Notes under the pieces: model-generated | What the model was told of the DNA's origin: nothing | Seen by the model: only the letters and a program-made list of their open reading frames with translations | The model's database searches: none | Origin: Nonomuraea africana | GTDB lineage: Bacteria; Actinomycetota; Actinomycetes; Streptosporangiales; Streptosporangiaceae | NCBI RefSeq assembly: GCF_014873535.1 | Contig: NZ_JADBEF010000001.1 | Location: 2,232,001-2,296,000, forward strand | Length of the DNA stretch: 64,000 bases | Reading direction: 5' to 3' | Program-made: the position numbers and the translations under genes | In this document: piece after piece, positions 8,216 through 17,440 of the stretch | Numbering within the stretch: the first letter of the stretch is position 1 | Layout: the number at the start of each line of letters is the position of its first letter

Positions 8216-9967
8216 ATGGCGGATCACACGGCGGCCCTCGAAGCGTTCGGGCGAGTGGCGGCGCTCGCCGCCGAACACCACACCGGCCTCGACGGCGCGA
8301 CCCGCCTCATGCGGTCGCACGCCTGGGTCGGCGGCGGCGCCCCCGCCTTCGCCGGCGCGCTCGCCCGCCACCGCGCCACCCTGCAGACCGCCCTGACCGG
8401 CGCCCTCACCTCCCTGGCCCACCTGGTCATACGGCACGGCGGCCCCGCTCCCGCGCTCCCCGCCCTGACCACCTCGGTGACCTCCATGAGCGCGACGCCC
8501 GCCACCTTCCAGGGCATCGACCCCCAGGCCATGGCGGCGCTGATCTCCGCCCTCGACCACGCCGGCCACACCCTCCCCCCGGCGGCCACCCGCCTGGCGG
8601 CCGAGCTCTCCGCCCACGGCCTGCCCGCCAACCCCGGCCACACCCTCGGCCAGATCGCCGACTGGGCCACCGCGCAGAGCGCGGACCTGCGCCGCCGCCT
8701 GACCCGCATCCAGCAGACCGTCCCCGGCACCGCGCTGCCCGCCGGTCTCGCCGCCTACGACCTGTTCGCGGCCCATGCCGGCGACCCCTCGGCCGCCCGG
8801 ACCCTGCTGGCCCGCGTCGCCGGCGGCGACGGCGCGGCGATCACCTCGCTCCTCGCCCTCCAGGACCAGGCGCGGGACCCCGGCCTGGCCGCCGGCGTCC
8901 ACGCCTGGTGGCGGGCCCTGCCACCCGACCAGCAGGACCGGCTGATCCGCCTGGCAGGGCTCGGCCTGCTCAACGGCCTGCCCGCGAGCGTCCGCGACCG
9001 ATCCAACCGGCTGTGGCTGGCCACCGAGAAGGCCAGACTGAAGCGCGAACTGGCAGCGGCCACCGCCGAACTCGACAACCCCGCCCTGCTCGGCGGCTGG
9101 GAACGCATCGCCAACGGCCTGCGCCGCATCGAACGCATCGAGAGGGAACTCCGGCCGGTGGCCGGCCATCCGACACCGCTGCTGCTGGCCTTCGACGTGA
9201 CCGGACAGGGACGTCTGATCGTCTCCTGGGGCGACCCCGACACCGCCGACATCACCGTCACCTCCGTCTCCGGCCTCACCTCCGGCCTCGACGCCGCCCA
9301 CGGCGACCTCCAACGCTCCCGCGCCCTCTGGCAACAGGCCACGAAGACGAGTGGGGAACAGGTCATCGCCTCGATCACGTGGCTCGGCTACGACGCTCCC
9401 CAGATCGACCCCGGCATCTTCGACCCTGGGAAGTCGGTGGCTTTCGAGAGCGCCGCAGCCAAGGGAGGCGCGGCGCTCGCATCCTTCGCAGACGGGTTGC
9501 GCGCCTCCCACAGCCCTTCTGGCAGGGCGCGTGCCGTGATCGTCGGCCACAGCTACGGCTCCCTCACCACCAGCCACGCCGCCGTCCTTCGCCCGGGGAG
9601 GCTGGCTGACGACTTCATCTTCGTCGGCAGCCCGGGCGTAGGCGTCGATCACGCCTCGCAACTCGGCGTCAGGCCCGAGAACGTCTGGGTGGGGGAGGCG
9701 GGCAACGACCCAGTCGCCGCGCTTGGCCGCTTTGGCACCGACCCCGGCAACGCTTCCTTCGGCGCCCAACACTTCCCTGTCGGACGAGACGTCTACACCA
9801 AAGCCCACAGCAGCTACTGGAACCCGGATTCTGTGCCCTTGCGGAACATGGGCCGCATCATCAACCGCCAGAAGGACGAACTCGACCACCCTGAGCCTCT
9901 CAATGAGCAGCCTCAGGTGCTGATGCCCGAACTTGCCCCTGACCTGGCTCTCAAACCGAACAGGTGA
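8216..9967 (+). CDS. DUF1023 alpha/beta hydrolase
   Basis: A 583-residue protein typical of Actinobacteria. The N-terminal half is Ala-rich and helical, WXG100-like in feel (AEHHTGLDGATRLMRSHAWVGGGAPAF), and about residues 320-560 form the DUF1023 hydrolase. The nucleophile elbow is VGHSYGSL with Ser446, preceded by ITWLGYDAPQ. In this family the pair helix bundle plus hydrolase is common and sometimes connected with secreted WXG100 toxins or cell-envelope lipases; the function is not established. No signal peptide is seen. The lipoprotein gene starts 6 bases after the stop, so the two probably form an operon. Confidence 0.88.
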   Translation: MADHTAALEAFGRVAALAAEHHTGLDGATRLMRSHAWVGGGAPAFAGALARHRATLQTALTGALTSLAHLVIRHGGPAPALPALTTSVTSMSATPATFQGIDPQAMAALISALDHAGHTLPPAATRLAAELSAHGLPANPGHTLGQIADWATAQSADLRRRLTRIQQTVPGTALPAGLAAYDLFAAHAGDPSAARTLLARVAGGDGAAITSLLALQDQARDPGLAAGVHAWWRALPPDQQDRLIRLAGLGLLNGLPASVRDRSNRLWLATEKARLKRELAAATAELDNPALLGGWERIANGLRRIERIERELRPVAGHPTPLLLAFDVTGQGRLIVSWGDPDTADITVTSVSGLTSGLDAAHGDLQRSRALWQQATKTSGEQVIASITWLGYDAPQIDPGIFDPGKSVAFESAAAKGGAALASFADGLRASHSPSGRARAVIVGHSYGSLTTSHAAVLRPGRLADDFIFVGSPGVGVDHASQLGVRPENVWVGEAGNDPVAALGRFGTDPGNASFGAQHFPVGRDVYTKAHSSYWNPDSVPLRNMGRIINRQKDELDHPEPLNEQPQVLMPELAPDLALKPNR

Positions 9968-9973
9968 ATCGCC

Positions 9974-10462
9974 GTGCCCCGAGCCTTTCTCGCAGTCCTT
10001 GTTCTCTTCCTTTCGGGGTGCACAATGAGCGAACCCCCTTTGACTCAGGCCCAAGCCCTTGCTCGTGTTGACCGGCTCGTCCACGACACCGCCGCAGCTC
10101 TCACTCCCAAGCCGCGGCTGGAACTCGTCGCTTCCTCAGTCCCGTTCAGCGCATGTCTGGATGGTGGAAAGTCGGAGAGCCAGATCGTGATCAACCGCGC
10201 CTACTGGCTTCGGGACCTGCCCAAAAGCGAGAACATGAGCATCGCGCGGCAGGTCCGCGCCTTCTGGGAACGCCAGGGACACGTCATCACGTCCACAGGA
10301 GGGTGGCAGGTGGGTCATCCGAGCATCGGTGGTGAGTCGCGTCCCGACGGGTTCGTCCTCGCGCTCACGTGGTCTGCGGGCGACGACCTCTACCTCGCGG
10401 CCACCTCTCCCTGCGTGTGGCCAGATGACACCATCGGCACGGCTAGCGGCGCACGAACCTGA
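9974..10462 (+). CDS. Putative lipoprotein paired with DUF1023 hydrolase
   Basis: A 162-residue protein starting at GTG 9974, with a short lipoprotein signal ending in LFLSGC (Cys16). The rest is soluble and has two more Cys. It resembles the small lipoproteins that commonly follow DUF1023 genes in actinomycetes (QALARVDRLVHDTAAAL, then a C-terminal WSAGDDLYLAATSPCVWP segment). It would be anchored on the outer face of the membrane. Function is unknown; pairing with the hydrolase suggests a partner or immunity-like role, which is speculation. Confidence 0.78.
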   Translation: MPRAFLAVLVLFLSGCTMSEPPLTQAQALARVDRLVHDTAAALTPKPRLELVASSVPFSACLDGGKSESQIVINRAYWLRDLPKSENMSIARQVRAFWERQGHVITSTGGWQVGHPSIGGESRPDGFVLALTWSAGDDLYLAATSPCVWPDDTIGTASGART

Positions 10463-10492
10463 TCCCTCCCACGGCGGAAGGAAGAGGCAGGG

Positions 10493-11278
10493 TCAGCCTG
10501 AGGCCACTCTCAGCGGGACGCCGGCTGCGCGGAGGGGCGCGAGGTCGGATTCGGCGGCGCCGTCGTCCACGATCACCAGGTCGAAGGCCGTGAGCGGCGC
10601 CAGCTGATGCAGCCCCCGCTTGCTGAACTTCGTGTGGTCGATCAGTAGCACCTTGCGCCCCGCCGACTCCATCAGCGCCCGCTTCACCGCCACCGTCTCC
10701 TGCGACTGGTGGTAGCAGTGCCCGTTGGTCACCGCGGTGGTCGACATGAACAGCACGTCCGCGTGCAGCGACCTGATCGCCTCCGTGGTGCGCATGCCGA
10801 GAAAGGCGTCGTAGGCGGGGTAGTAGGCCCCGCCCAGGGCGATGAGGTCGATGGTGGCCTCGCCCGCCAGCAGGTTCACCACCGCGAGGAAGTTGGAGAT
10901 CACGGTCACCGGGCCTCGGGCCGGCAGCAGCCCCGCGACGGCCAGGCCGGTCGTGCTCTCGTCGATCATGACGGACGCGCCCGGCTCGACCAGCGTCACC
11001 GCCTCCTCCGCGAGCAGGCGTTTGGCCTCTGACATCGCCTGCACGCGATGACGCACGTCGCCGTGATAGAGCGCGGACGGCTGGGCGGTGGCGCCGCCGC
11101 GCACCTTGCGCAGCCACCCCTCGCTCTGCAGGACGTCGAGGTCGCGGTGGATGGTCATCAGACTCACGCCATGGGCCTCGGCGAGCTGCTCCATGCGCAC
11201 GAATCCCTCGCTCGCGACGAGCTGGCGGATCTGGTCGCGGCGTTCCCTTGGGCCGAGCGCGGGGTCGCCGTCTGCCAC
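10493..11278 (-). CDS. DeoR family transcriptional regulator
   Basis: A 261-residue sugar-phosphate-sensing repressor. GTG 11278 is preceded by AGGAGG at six bases. The N-terminal helix-turn-helix (IRQLVASEGFVRMEQLAEAH and VSLMTIHRDLDVL) is the DeoR type, followed by RGGATA and the DeoRC ISOCOT-fold domain with TTGLAVAGLL and LLIDHTKFSKRGL. These proteins usually respond to a phosphorylated sugar. It is divergent from the ABC importer, kinase, phosphatase and dehydrogenase genes at 11480-19070 and is the obvious candidate to control them. Confidence 0.92.
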   Translation of the reverse strand: MADGDPALGPRERRDQIRQLVASEGFVRMEQLAEAHGVSLMTIHRDLDVLQSEGWLRKVRGGATAQPSALYHGDVRHRVQAMSEAKRLLAEEAVTLVEPGASVMIDESTTGLAVAGLLPARGPVTVISNFLAVVNLLAGEATIDLIALGGAYYPAYDAFLGMRTTEAIRSLHADVLFMSTTAVTNGHCYHQSQETVAVKRALMESAGRKVLLIDHTKFSKRGLHQLAPLTAFDLVIVDDGAAESDLAPLRAAGVPLRVASG

Positions 11279-11479
11279 GAGTCGCCTCCTGATCAGTGTG
11301 AAGTCGGCGCTAAAGATAACACGAGACTAAGCAGGAAGTTCTCACACATCAACCTGTTGGAGTTATCAGACTCTTGACATATTTGGCCTGCTGGGTGTTG
11401 TGTTCCTCACACAAACGCAACACGACACCACACCCCCGACCACCCTGCGAACCTCGCGTCGATGAGCCAAGGAGCAGTC
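11279..11479. promoter_or_regulatory. Divergent DeoR / sugar-importer control region
   Basis: This 201-bp region is AT-richer than its surroundings. TTGACA (11374-11379) could be a -35 box for the importer operon, but no good -10 box follows at 17 bases. An imperfect palindrome, GTGTTGTGTT (11395-11404) and AACGCAACAC (11414-11423), matches at 9 of 10 arm positions and lies where a repressor would block the plus promoter. An inverted GATAAC/GTTATC pair (around 11313 and 11362) is another possible site. Confidence 0.5.
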
Positions 11480-12541
11480 ATGAAGAGGGTCACCTTCGCG
11501 GTCGCCGTCGCGCTGGCGGCGGCGACCGCCTGTTCGTCCACCACCACGTCGGCAGGGCAGGGCGAGACCGCCGCCCAAGGTGCGAAGATCGCCTTCCTCA
11601 TGCCCGACATCGCCTCCACCCGCTACGAGCTCTACGACGCGCCGCTGTTCAAGGCGAAGATGAAGGAGCTCTGCCCCACCTGCGAGGTGCTGTACCAGAA
11701 CGCGGGCGCCGACGCCGCCAAGCAGCAGCAGCAGGCCAACTCGGCCCTGGCCCAGGGCGTCAAGGCGATCGTGATCGACCCGGTCGACTCCGCGGCCGCG
11801 GCGACGATCGTCCAGTCGGCGCAGGCGCAGAAGGTCCCGATCATCGCCTATGACCGGCCGATCCCGGCCGCCAAGGCCGACTACTACGTCTCCTTCGACA
11901 ACGAGAAGATCGGCTCGCTCATCGCCCAGTCCCTCGTGGACGAGGTGAAGAAGAAGGGCGGAGACGGCGGCCTGCTGGTGGTGAACGGCTCGCCCACCGA
12001 CGCCGCCGCCCAGCTGATCAAGAAGGGCATCCACAGCGCGGTCGACCCCAGCGGCCTGAAGCTGCTGGCCGAGTACGACACCCCCGGATGGCAGCCGAAC
12101 AAGGCGCAGGAGTGGGTCAGCGGGCAGATCGCCCAGTTCCCCGGCCAGATCGCCGGTGTGGTGGCCGCCAACGACGGCACCGCCGGCGGCTCGATCGCCG
12201 CGTTCAAGGCCGCCGACACCCCCGTCCCGCCGGTCAGCGGCAATGACGCCGAGCTGGCCGCGGTCCAGCGCGTCATCAACGGCGACCAGTACAACACGAT
12301 CTCCAAGCCGATCAAGATCGTGGCCGAGGCGGCCGCGGTGGTCGCGAACGAGTTCGCCCAGGGCAAGAAGCCGGCGGGCAAGACCACGCTCTTCGACACC
12401 CCCTCGGAGCTGTTCACCCCGACCGTGGTGACCAAGGAGAACGTGGCGAAGGAACTGCTCGGCCCCGGCGGCGCGCTCAAGGTCGCGGAGGTGTGCACCC
12501 CCGCCTACAAGGCCGCCTGCGACAAGCTCGGGATCAAGTAG
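11480..12541 (+). CDS. Sugar ABC transporter substrate-binding lipoprotein (ribose/xylose type)
   Basis: A 353-residue periplasmic-binding-protein-type-1 lipoprotein. The ATG at 11480 is preferred over one 18 bases upstream because AAGGAG stands five bases before it and the signal peptide (MKRVTFAVAVALAAATAC, Cys18) then starts at once. Markers are KIAFLMPDIASTRYE, AIVIDPVDS, PIIAYDRPI and VVAANDGTAGGSIAA, as in XylF/ChvE-like proteins. It delivers a monosaccharide or polyol to the single-ATPase-domain importer encoded next. The stop abuts the next ATG. Confidence 0.92.
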   Translation: MKRVTFAVAVALAAATACSSTTTSAGQGETAAQGAKIAFLMPDIASTRYELYDAPLFKAKMKELCPTCEVLYQNAGADAAKQQQQANSALAQGVKAIVIDPVDSAAAATIVQSAQAQKVPIIAYDRPIPAAKADYYVSFDNEKIGSLIAQSLVDEVKKKGGDGGLLVVNGSPTDAAAQLIKKGIHSAVDPSGLKLLAEYDTPGWQPNKAQEWVSGQIAQFPGQIAGVVAANDGTAGGSIAAFKAADTPVPPVSGNDAELAAVQRVINGDQYNTISKPIKIVAEAAAVVANEFAQGKKPAGKTTLFDTPSELFTPTVVTKENVAKELLGPGGALKVAEVCTPAYKAACDKLGIK

Positions 12542-13309
12542 ATGCCCATCCTGTCCCTGAGCGGCATCACCAAGACCTTCGGCGCCGTCGCCGCGCTCAC
12601 CGGCATCGACCTCGACGTCGAGGCCGGTGAGGTCGTCGCGATCGTCGGCGACAACGGCGCGGGCAAGTCCACGCTGGTCAAGATCCTTTCGGGCGTCCAC
12701 GCCGCGGACTCCGGGACGATCACCTTCGAGGGGGAGCAGGCGCACATCTCCGTGCCCGCCGACGCCCACCGGCTCGGCATCGCCACGGTCTTCCAGGACC
12801 TGGCGCTGTGCGAGAACCTCAACGTGATCGAGAACCTCTTCCTCGGCCAGGAGCTGCGCGCGCTGCGCCTGGACGACGTGGCGATGGAGGTCCGCTCGTG
12901 GGAGTTGCTGCGCCAGCTCTCGGCGAAGATCCCCTCGGTCCGCACCCCCGTCGCCTCGCTCTCGGGCGGCCAGCGGCAGACCGTGGCGATCGCCAGGTCA
13001 CTGCTGGCCGACCCCAAGGTGGTCATCCTCGACGAGCCGACGGCCGCGCTGGGCGTCGCGCAGACGGCCGAGGTGCTCAACCTGATCGAACGGCTGCGCG
13101 ACCGGGGCCTCGGCGTGATCATGATCAGCCACAACATGGCCGACGTGAAGGCCGTCGCCGACAAGGTGGCGGTGCTGCGGCTCGGCCGTAACAACGGGAC
13201 CTTCGCCGTCGGCGAGGTGTCCCAGGAGGACATCATCGCGGCGATCACCGGTGCCACCGACAACGTGGTGACCCGCCGCGCGCAATCGCAGGAAAGGCTC
13301 CGGCAATGA
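12542..13309 (+). CDS. Sugar ABC transporter ATP-binding protein (single domain)
   Basis: A 255-residue ATPase with Walker A GDNGAGKSTL, Q-loop FQDLALCENL, signature LSGGQRQTVAIAR and Walker B VVILDEPTAALG. Ribose/xylose importers usually have a fused double ATPase of about 500 residues; this is a single-domain version (FrcA-like), which would work as a homodimer. The ATG directly follows the binding-protein stop, and the gene ends with an ATGA overlap into the permease. Confidence 0.92.
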   Translation: MPILSLSGITKTFGAVAALTGIDLDVEAGEVVAIVGDNGAGKSTLVKILSGVHAADSGTITFEGEQAHISVPADAHRLGIATVFQDLALCENLNVIENLFLGQELRALRLDDVAMEVRSWELLRQLSAKIPSVRTPVASLSGGQRQTVAIARSLLADPKVVILDEPTAALGVAQTAEVLNLIERLRDRGLGVIMISHNMADVKAVADKVAVLRLGRNNGTFAVGEVSQEDIIAAITGATDNVVTRRAQSQERLRQ

Positions 13310-14544
13310 CCGATCTCGAGACTCCGACGGACCTGCGGGACGAGCGGCTGATCGGCAGGCAGGGCCTGCGCGGCGCCGCCGAGGGCCTGCTCGACCGCGT
13401 CCGCGGCGGCGACCTGGGCGTATTGCCCGTCGTCATCGGGCTGATCGTCATCTGGTCGGTGTTCCAGGCGCTCAATCCGATCTTCCTGTCCAGCGTCAAC
13501 CTGGTGAACCTCACGCTGGAGTGCGCCCCCGTCGGCATCATCGCGCTGGGCGTGGTGGTCGTGCTGCTCGTCGGCCAGATCGACCTGTCGGTCGGCTCGG
13601 TCAGCGGCCTGACCTCCGCGGTCATGGCGGTCTTCTTCGTGGACAGGCGGCTGCCCGTGTGGCTGGCGATCCTGGCCGCGATCGTGATCGGCTGCGCGAT
13701 CGGCTGGGTCTACGGGCAGATCTTCAACAGGTTCGGCGTACCGAGCTTCGTCATCACCATGGCGGGCCTGCTGGGCCTGCTCGGCGTGCAGCTGTGGGTG
13801 CTCGGCGCCAAGGGCTCGATCAACCTGCCCTTCGACTCCGGCCTGGTCGGTTTCGCGCAGCTGGCGTTCGTGCCGGCCTGGCTGTCGTACGTGTTCGTCG
13901 TGGTGGCCGCCGCCGGGCTGTTCGCCAGCGGATACGCCCACGCCAGGCGGCGCAGGCAGGCGTCGCTGTCGGCGGTCTCCACCCAGCTGCTGGTCGCGAG
14001 GAGCGTCCTGGTGCTCCTCGGCCTCGGCGTGGTCGTCTGGTACCTCAACCAGACGCGTGGCGTGGGCTGGATGTTCGTCCTGTTCCTCGCGCTGGTGCTG
14101 GTCATGCACTACGTGCTCGGCCGTACCAAGTTCGGCAAGTCGATCTACGCGGTCGGCGGCAACGCCGAGGCGGCCAGGCGCGCCGGCATCAACGTCAGGG
14201 CCGTCTACACCTCGGCGTTCGTGCTGTGCACCACGCTCGCCGCCGTCGGCGGCGTGCTGGCCGCGGCAAGGCTCGCGGCGGTCAACCAGAGCAGCGGCGG
14301 CGGCGACGTCAACCTCAACGCCATCGCGGCCGCCGTCATCGGCGGCACCAGCCTGTTCGGCGGCAGGGGTACGGCCTTCGCCGCGCTGCTGGGCATCGTG
14401 GTGATCCAGTCCATCTCCAGCGGGCTGACGCTGCTCAACCTCGACTCGTCCTTCCGCTTCATGGTCACCGGCGCCGTCCTGCTGCTGGCGGTGGCCGTGG
14501 ACTCGGTGGCCCGCAGGTCGCGGGTCTCCCACGGCAGGGCCTAG
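13306..14544 (+). CDS. Sugar ABC transporter permease (XylH/RbsC type)
   Basis: A 412-residue permease of the BPD_transp_2 family with about ten hydrophobic segments. Marks include GQIDLSVGSVSGLTSAV, the cytoplasmic GRTKFGKSIYAVGGNAEAAR with ARRAGINV, and the C-terminal AAAVIGGTSLFGGRGT. It is longer than RbsC (about 320) and near the size of XylH, with a basic interhelical loop (HARRRRQAS). It overlaps the ATPase gene by four bases. Confidence 0.93.
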   Translation: MTDLETPTDLRDERLIGRQGLRGAAEGLLDRVRGGDLGVLPVVIGLIVIWSVFQALNPIFLSSVNLVNLTLECAPVGIIALGVVVVLLVGQIDLSVGSVSGLTSAVMAVFFVDRRLPVWLAILAAIVIGCAIGWVYGQIFNRFGVPSFVITMAGLLGLLGVQLWVLGAKGSINLPFDSGLVGFAQLAFVPAWLSYVFVVVAAAGLFASGYAHARRRRQASLSAVSTQLLVARSVLVLLGLGVVVWYLNQTRGVGWMFVLFLALVLVMHYVLGRTKFGKSIYAVGGNAEAARRAGINVRAVYTSAFVLCTTLAAVGGVLAAARLAAVNQSSGGGDVNLNAIAAAVIGGTSLFGGRGTAFAALLGIVVIQSISSGLTLLNLDSSFRFMVTGAVLLLAVAVDSVARRSRVSHGRA

Positions 14545-14555
14545 GGAGCGAAGCG

Positions 14556-15983
14556 ATGGCTGTCGTCTGCGTCGACGCGGGCACCACGATGATCAAGGCG
14601 GTCGGCTACGACGAGGAGGGAGAGGAGGCGGTGGTGGCGCGCAGGGCCACCACCGTGGCCAGGCCCCGCCCCGGCTGGGCCGAGCAGGACATGGACGCGG
14701 TGTGGGCGGCGGTCGCCTCCTGCGTGCGTGAGGTGGTCGAGGAGATGGCCGTGCCCGTCGACTACGTCGCGGTCACGGCGCAGGGCGACGGCTGCTGGCT
14801 GGTCGGCCCGGACGGCGCGCCGACGGGGCCCGCCGTCCTCTGGAACGACGCCCGCGCCGCCGCCTTCGTCGCGGACTGGACGGAGGCGGGGGTGCTGGAG
14901 CGGGCCTTTCGCCGCAACGGCTCGCTGACCTTCCCCGGACTGCCCAACGCCGTCCTGGCCTGGCTGCGCGTCCACGACCCCGAGCGGCTCGAGCGGTCCG
15001 CGGCCGCGCTGACCTGCGGGGGCTGGCTCTTCTCCAGGCTCACGGGCCGGATCGCGACGGACAGCTCCGACGCCTCGGCGCCGTTCACCGACCTCGCCAC
15101 CGGCCGCCACTCCGCCGAGCTGCTGGCCCTCTACGGCCTGGAGTGGGCCCTGCGCCTGCTGCCCGAGCAGCTCGGCGAGGACGGCAGGGCCGCGCCCCTG
15201 ACCGCCGAAGGACTCGGCCTTCCCCTGGGCACCCCCGTCGTCCTGTCCTCCTATGACATCGCCTCGACCGCTATCGGTGTCGGTGCGGTCACGCCCGGCC
15301 AGGCGTGCACGATCCTCGGCACGACGCTGTGCACGGAGATCGTCACCGACCGGGTGGAGCTGGGCGAGCGGGCCTCTGGCCTGACCGTCGCTCTCGGGCT
15401 GCCCGGGCTCCACCTGCGGGCCTTCCCCACGCTGGCGGGCGGCGAGGTGATCGGCTGGGCCTGCGAGATGCTCGGCCTGCGCCACCCGGCCGACCTCGGC
15501 GAGCTGGCCACGCACGCGCCACCGGGCGCGGACGGGCTGGTGTTCCTGCCGTACCTGTCACCCGCGGGGGAGCGGGCCCCCTTCCTCGACCCCTCCGCGA
15601 GAGGCGCGTTCGTCGGCCTCTCCTTCGAGCACCGCCGCGAGCACCTGGCCCGCGCCGTCATGGAGGGCCTCAGCATGGTCATCAGAGACTGCCTCACCGC
15701 CTCCCACGTCAGGCCCACCGAGCTGCGCGTCTGCGGTGGCGGCGCGGCCAGCGTGGTGTGGACCCGGCTCATCGCCGACGTCACCGGGCTGCCCGTGCTG
15801 CGGACGGCCGACGCCGAGGCGGGCGCGAGAGGCGCCTACGTCCTGGGCGGCCTCACCACGGGCGCGCTGGCCAAGGTGCCCGAACCCCGGGTACGGCAGG
15901 CGCTCGAACCGGCAACCGGGCCGTACGACGAGCTCTTCGACCGGTTCGTGCGCGTCAGGGAGAGCGTCAGGAGCGGCCGGTGA
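14556..15983 (+). CDS. FGGY-family carbohydrate kinase (polyol/sugar kinase 1)
   Basis: A 475-residue kinase with the FGGY fold: N-terminal phosphate site CVDAGTTMIKAVGYD, AVTAQGDGCWLV with LWNDARAAA (substrate side), TILGTTLCTEI and the C-terminal LRVCGGGAASVVW adenosine motif. The QGDGCWLV segment is reminiscent of erythritol or L-xylulose kinases, but the substrate is not certain. ATG 14556 has GGGAG nine bases upstream. It would phosphorylate the sugar or polyol brought in by the importer. Confidence 0.85.
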   Translation: MAVVCVDAGTTMIKAVGYDEEGEEAVVARRATTVARPRPGWAEQDMDAVWAAVASCVREVVEEMAVPVDYVAVTAQGDGCWLVGPDGAPTGPAVLWNDARAAAFVADWTEAGVLERAFRRNGSLTFPGLPNAVLAWLRVHDPERLERSAAALTCGGWLFSRLTGRIATDSSDASAPFTDLATGRHSAELLALYGLEWALRLLPEQLGEDGRAAPLTAEGLGLPLGTPVVLSSYDIASTAIGVGAVTPGQACTILGTTLCTEIVTDRVELGERASGLTVALGLPGLHLRAFPTLAGGEVIGWACEMLGLRHPADLGELATHAPPGADGLVFLPYLSPAGERAPFLDPSARGAFVGLSFEHRREHLARAVMEGLSMVIRDCLTASHVRPTELRVCGGGAASVVWTRLIADVTGLPVLRTADAEAGARGAYVLGGLTTGALAKVPEPRVRQALEPATGPYDELFDRFVRVRESVRSGR

Positions 15984-17440
15984 GCGGCGTCTGGGTCGGG
16001 CTCGATCTCGGCACGCAGAGCGTCAGGGCGCTGGCCGTCACCGGCGACGGCACGGTCGCGGGCATGGGCACCCGCAAGCTGACCAGCCACCGCGACGGCG
16101 AGCGGCACGAGCAGGACCCCGAGCAGTGGTGGCGCGCCACCGCCCTGGTCTGCGCCGAGGCGCTCGCCGAGGTGCCCGGCGCCGAGGTGAGCGGCGTGGC
16201 CGTGGACGCCACCTCGGGCACCGTCCTGCTCGCCGACCCGCGGGGCCGCCCGCTCACGCCAGGCCTGATGTACGACGACACCCGCGCCGCCGCCCAGGTG
16301 GAGCGGATCAACGAGGTGGGCGGCCGGGTCTGGGCCGAGCTCGGCTACCGCCGCATGCAGGCCGCGTGGGCACTGCCGAAGCTGCTCTGGCTGCTCGGTG
16401 AGTACGGCCGCAGCGGCGTCAGGCTGCTGCACCAGAGCGACTTCGTCAACCGCCGCCTGGTCGGCCACGAGGTCCCCACCGACCTCAGCAGCGCGCTCAA
16501 GACCGGCGCCCACCTGATCGAGGAGGACTGGCCGTCGGACGTGCTGGCCACGCTCGGCGTGCCGGGCGAGACGCTGCCCGAACTGGTCCGCTCGGGCACG
16601 GTCATCGGCACGGTCTGCGCGGCCGCCGCCGAGCTCACCCGCCTGCCCGAGGGCACCCCCGTCATCGCGGGCGCCACCGACGGCTGCGCCGCCCAGCTCG
16701 GCGCGGGCGCGCTCACCCCCGGCAGCTGGAACTCGGTGCTCGGCACCACGCTGGTGATCAAGGGGGTGACCCGCGACCTGGTCCGCGACCCGCTCGGCGC
16801 GGTCTACTCGCACCGGGCGCCCGACGGCGGCTGGCTGCCCGGCGGCGCCTCGAGCACCGGCTCGGGCGCGATCGCCCGCGACTTCCCCGGCCGCGACCTC
16901 GACGAGCTGACCGCCGTGGCCGCCGGGCGCGAACCCGCGCGGCCGCTCGCCTACCCGCTCGTCTCGGCGGGCGAGCGCTTCCCCTTCGTCGCGCCGCAGG
17001 CCAGAGGCTTCCTGCTGGGCGAGGTGGCCGACGAGGCCGAGCACTTCGCCGCACTGCTGCAAGGCGTCGCCTTCGTCGAACGGCTCTGCTTCGACTACCT
17101 GGACCTGCTCGGCGCGCCCGTGGACGGCGCCCTCACCATGACGGGCGGCGCGACCCGCAGCGCGTACTGGACCCAGCTGCGCGCCGACGTGCTCGGCCGC
17201 CAGGTGACGCTGCCGGAGAACGCCGAACCCGCGCTCGGCATGGCGGTGCTGGCCGCCTCGCCGGGGCGCAGGGTCGCCGACGTGGCCGCGGAGATGGTCC
17301 GCGTCGGCGACACGATCGACCCTCGCCCGGGCTCCGCCGACCGCTTCGACGACGCCTACCTGCGCCTGGTCGACGAGCTGGCGCGCAGGCAGTGGCTGCC
17401 CGCCGAGGTCGCCGCGCACGCACACGAAAGGACACCTTGA
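15980..17440 (+). CDS. FGGY-family carbohydrate kinase (D-ribulokinase-like, kinase 2)
   Basis: A 486-residue second FGGY kinase, starting at GTG 15980 inside the stop of kinase 1. Motifs are GLDLGTQSVRALAV, GVAVDATSGTVLL, HQSDFVNRRLVG, PVIAGATDGCAAQLGAGA, LGTTLVIKG and MTGGATRSAYW. The DATSGTVL pattern is found in the XK-1/SePSK-like group thought to act on D-ribulose, so a ketose substrate is plausible. The two kinases are only distantly alike and are probably not a recent duplication. Two kinases in a single operon suggest two entry substrates or two steps of one pathway. Confidence 0.85.
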   Translation: MSGVWVGLDLGTQSVRALAVTGDGTVAGMGTRKLTSHRDGERHEQDPEQWWRATALVCAEALAEVPGAEVSGVAVDATSGTVLLADPRGRPLTPGLMYDDTRAAAQVERINEVGGRVWAELGYRRMQAAWALPKLLWLLGEYGRSGVRLLHQSDFVNRRLVGHEVPTDLSSALKTGAHLIEEDWPSDVLATLGVPGETLPELVRSGTVIGTVCAAAAELTRLPEGTPVIAGATDGCAAQLGAGALTPGSWNSVLGTTLVIKGVTRDLVRDPLGAVYSHRAPDGGWLPGGASSTGSGAIARDFPGRDLDELTAVAAGREPARPLAYPLVSAGERFPFVAPQARGFLLGEVADEAEHFAALLQGVAFVERLCFDYLDLLGAPVDGALTMTGGATRSAYWTQLRADVLGRQVTLPENAEPALGMAVLAASPGRRVADVAAEMVRVGDTIDPRPGSADRFDDAYLRLVDELARRQWLPAEVAAHAHERTP

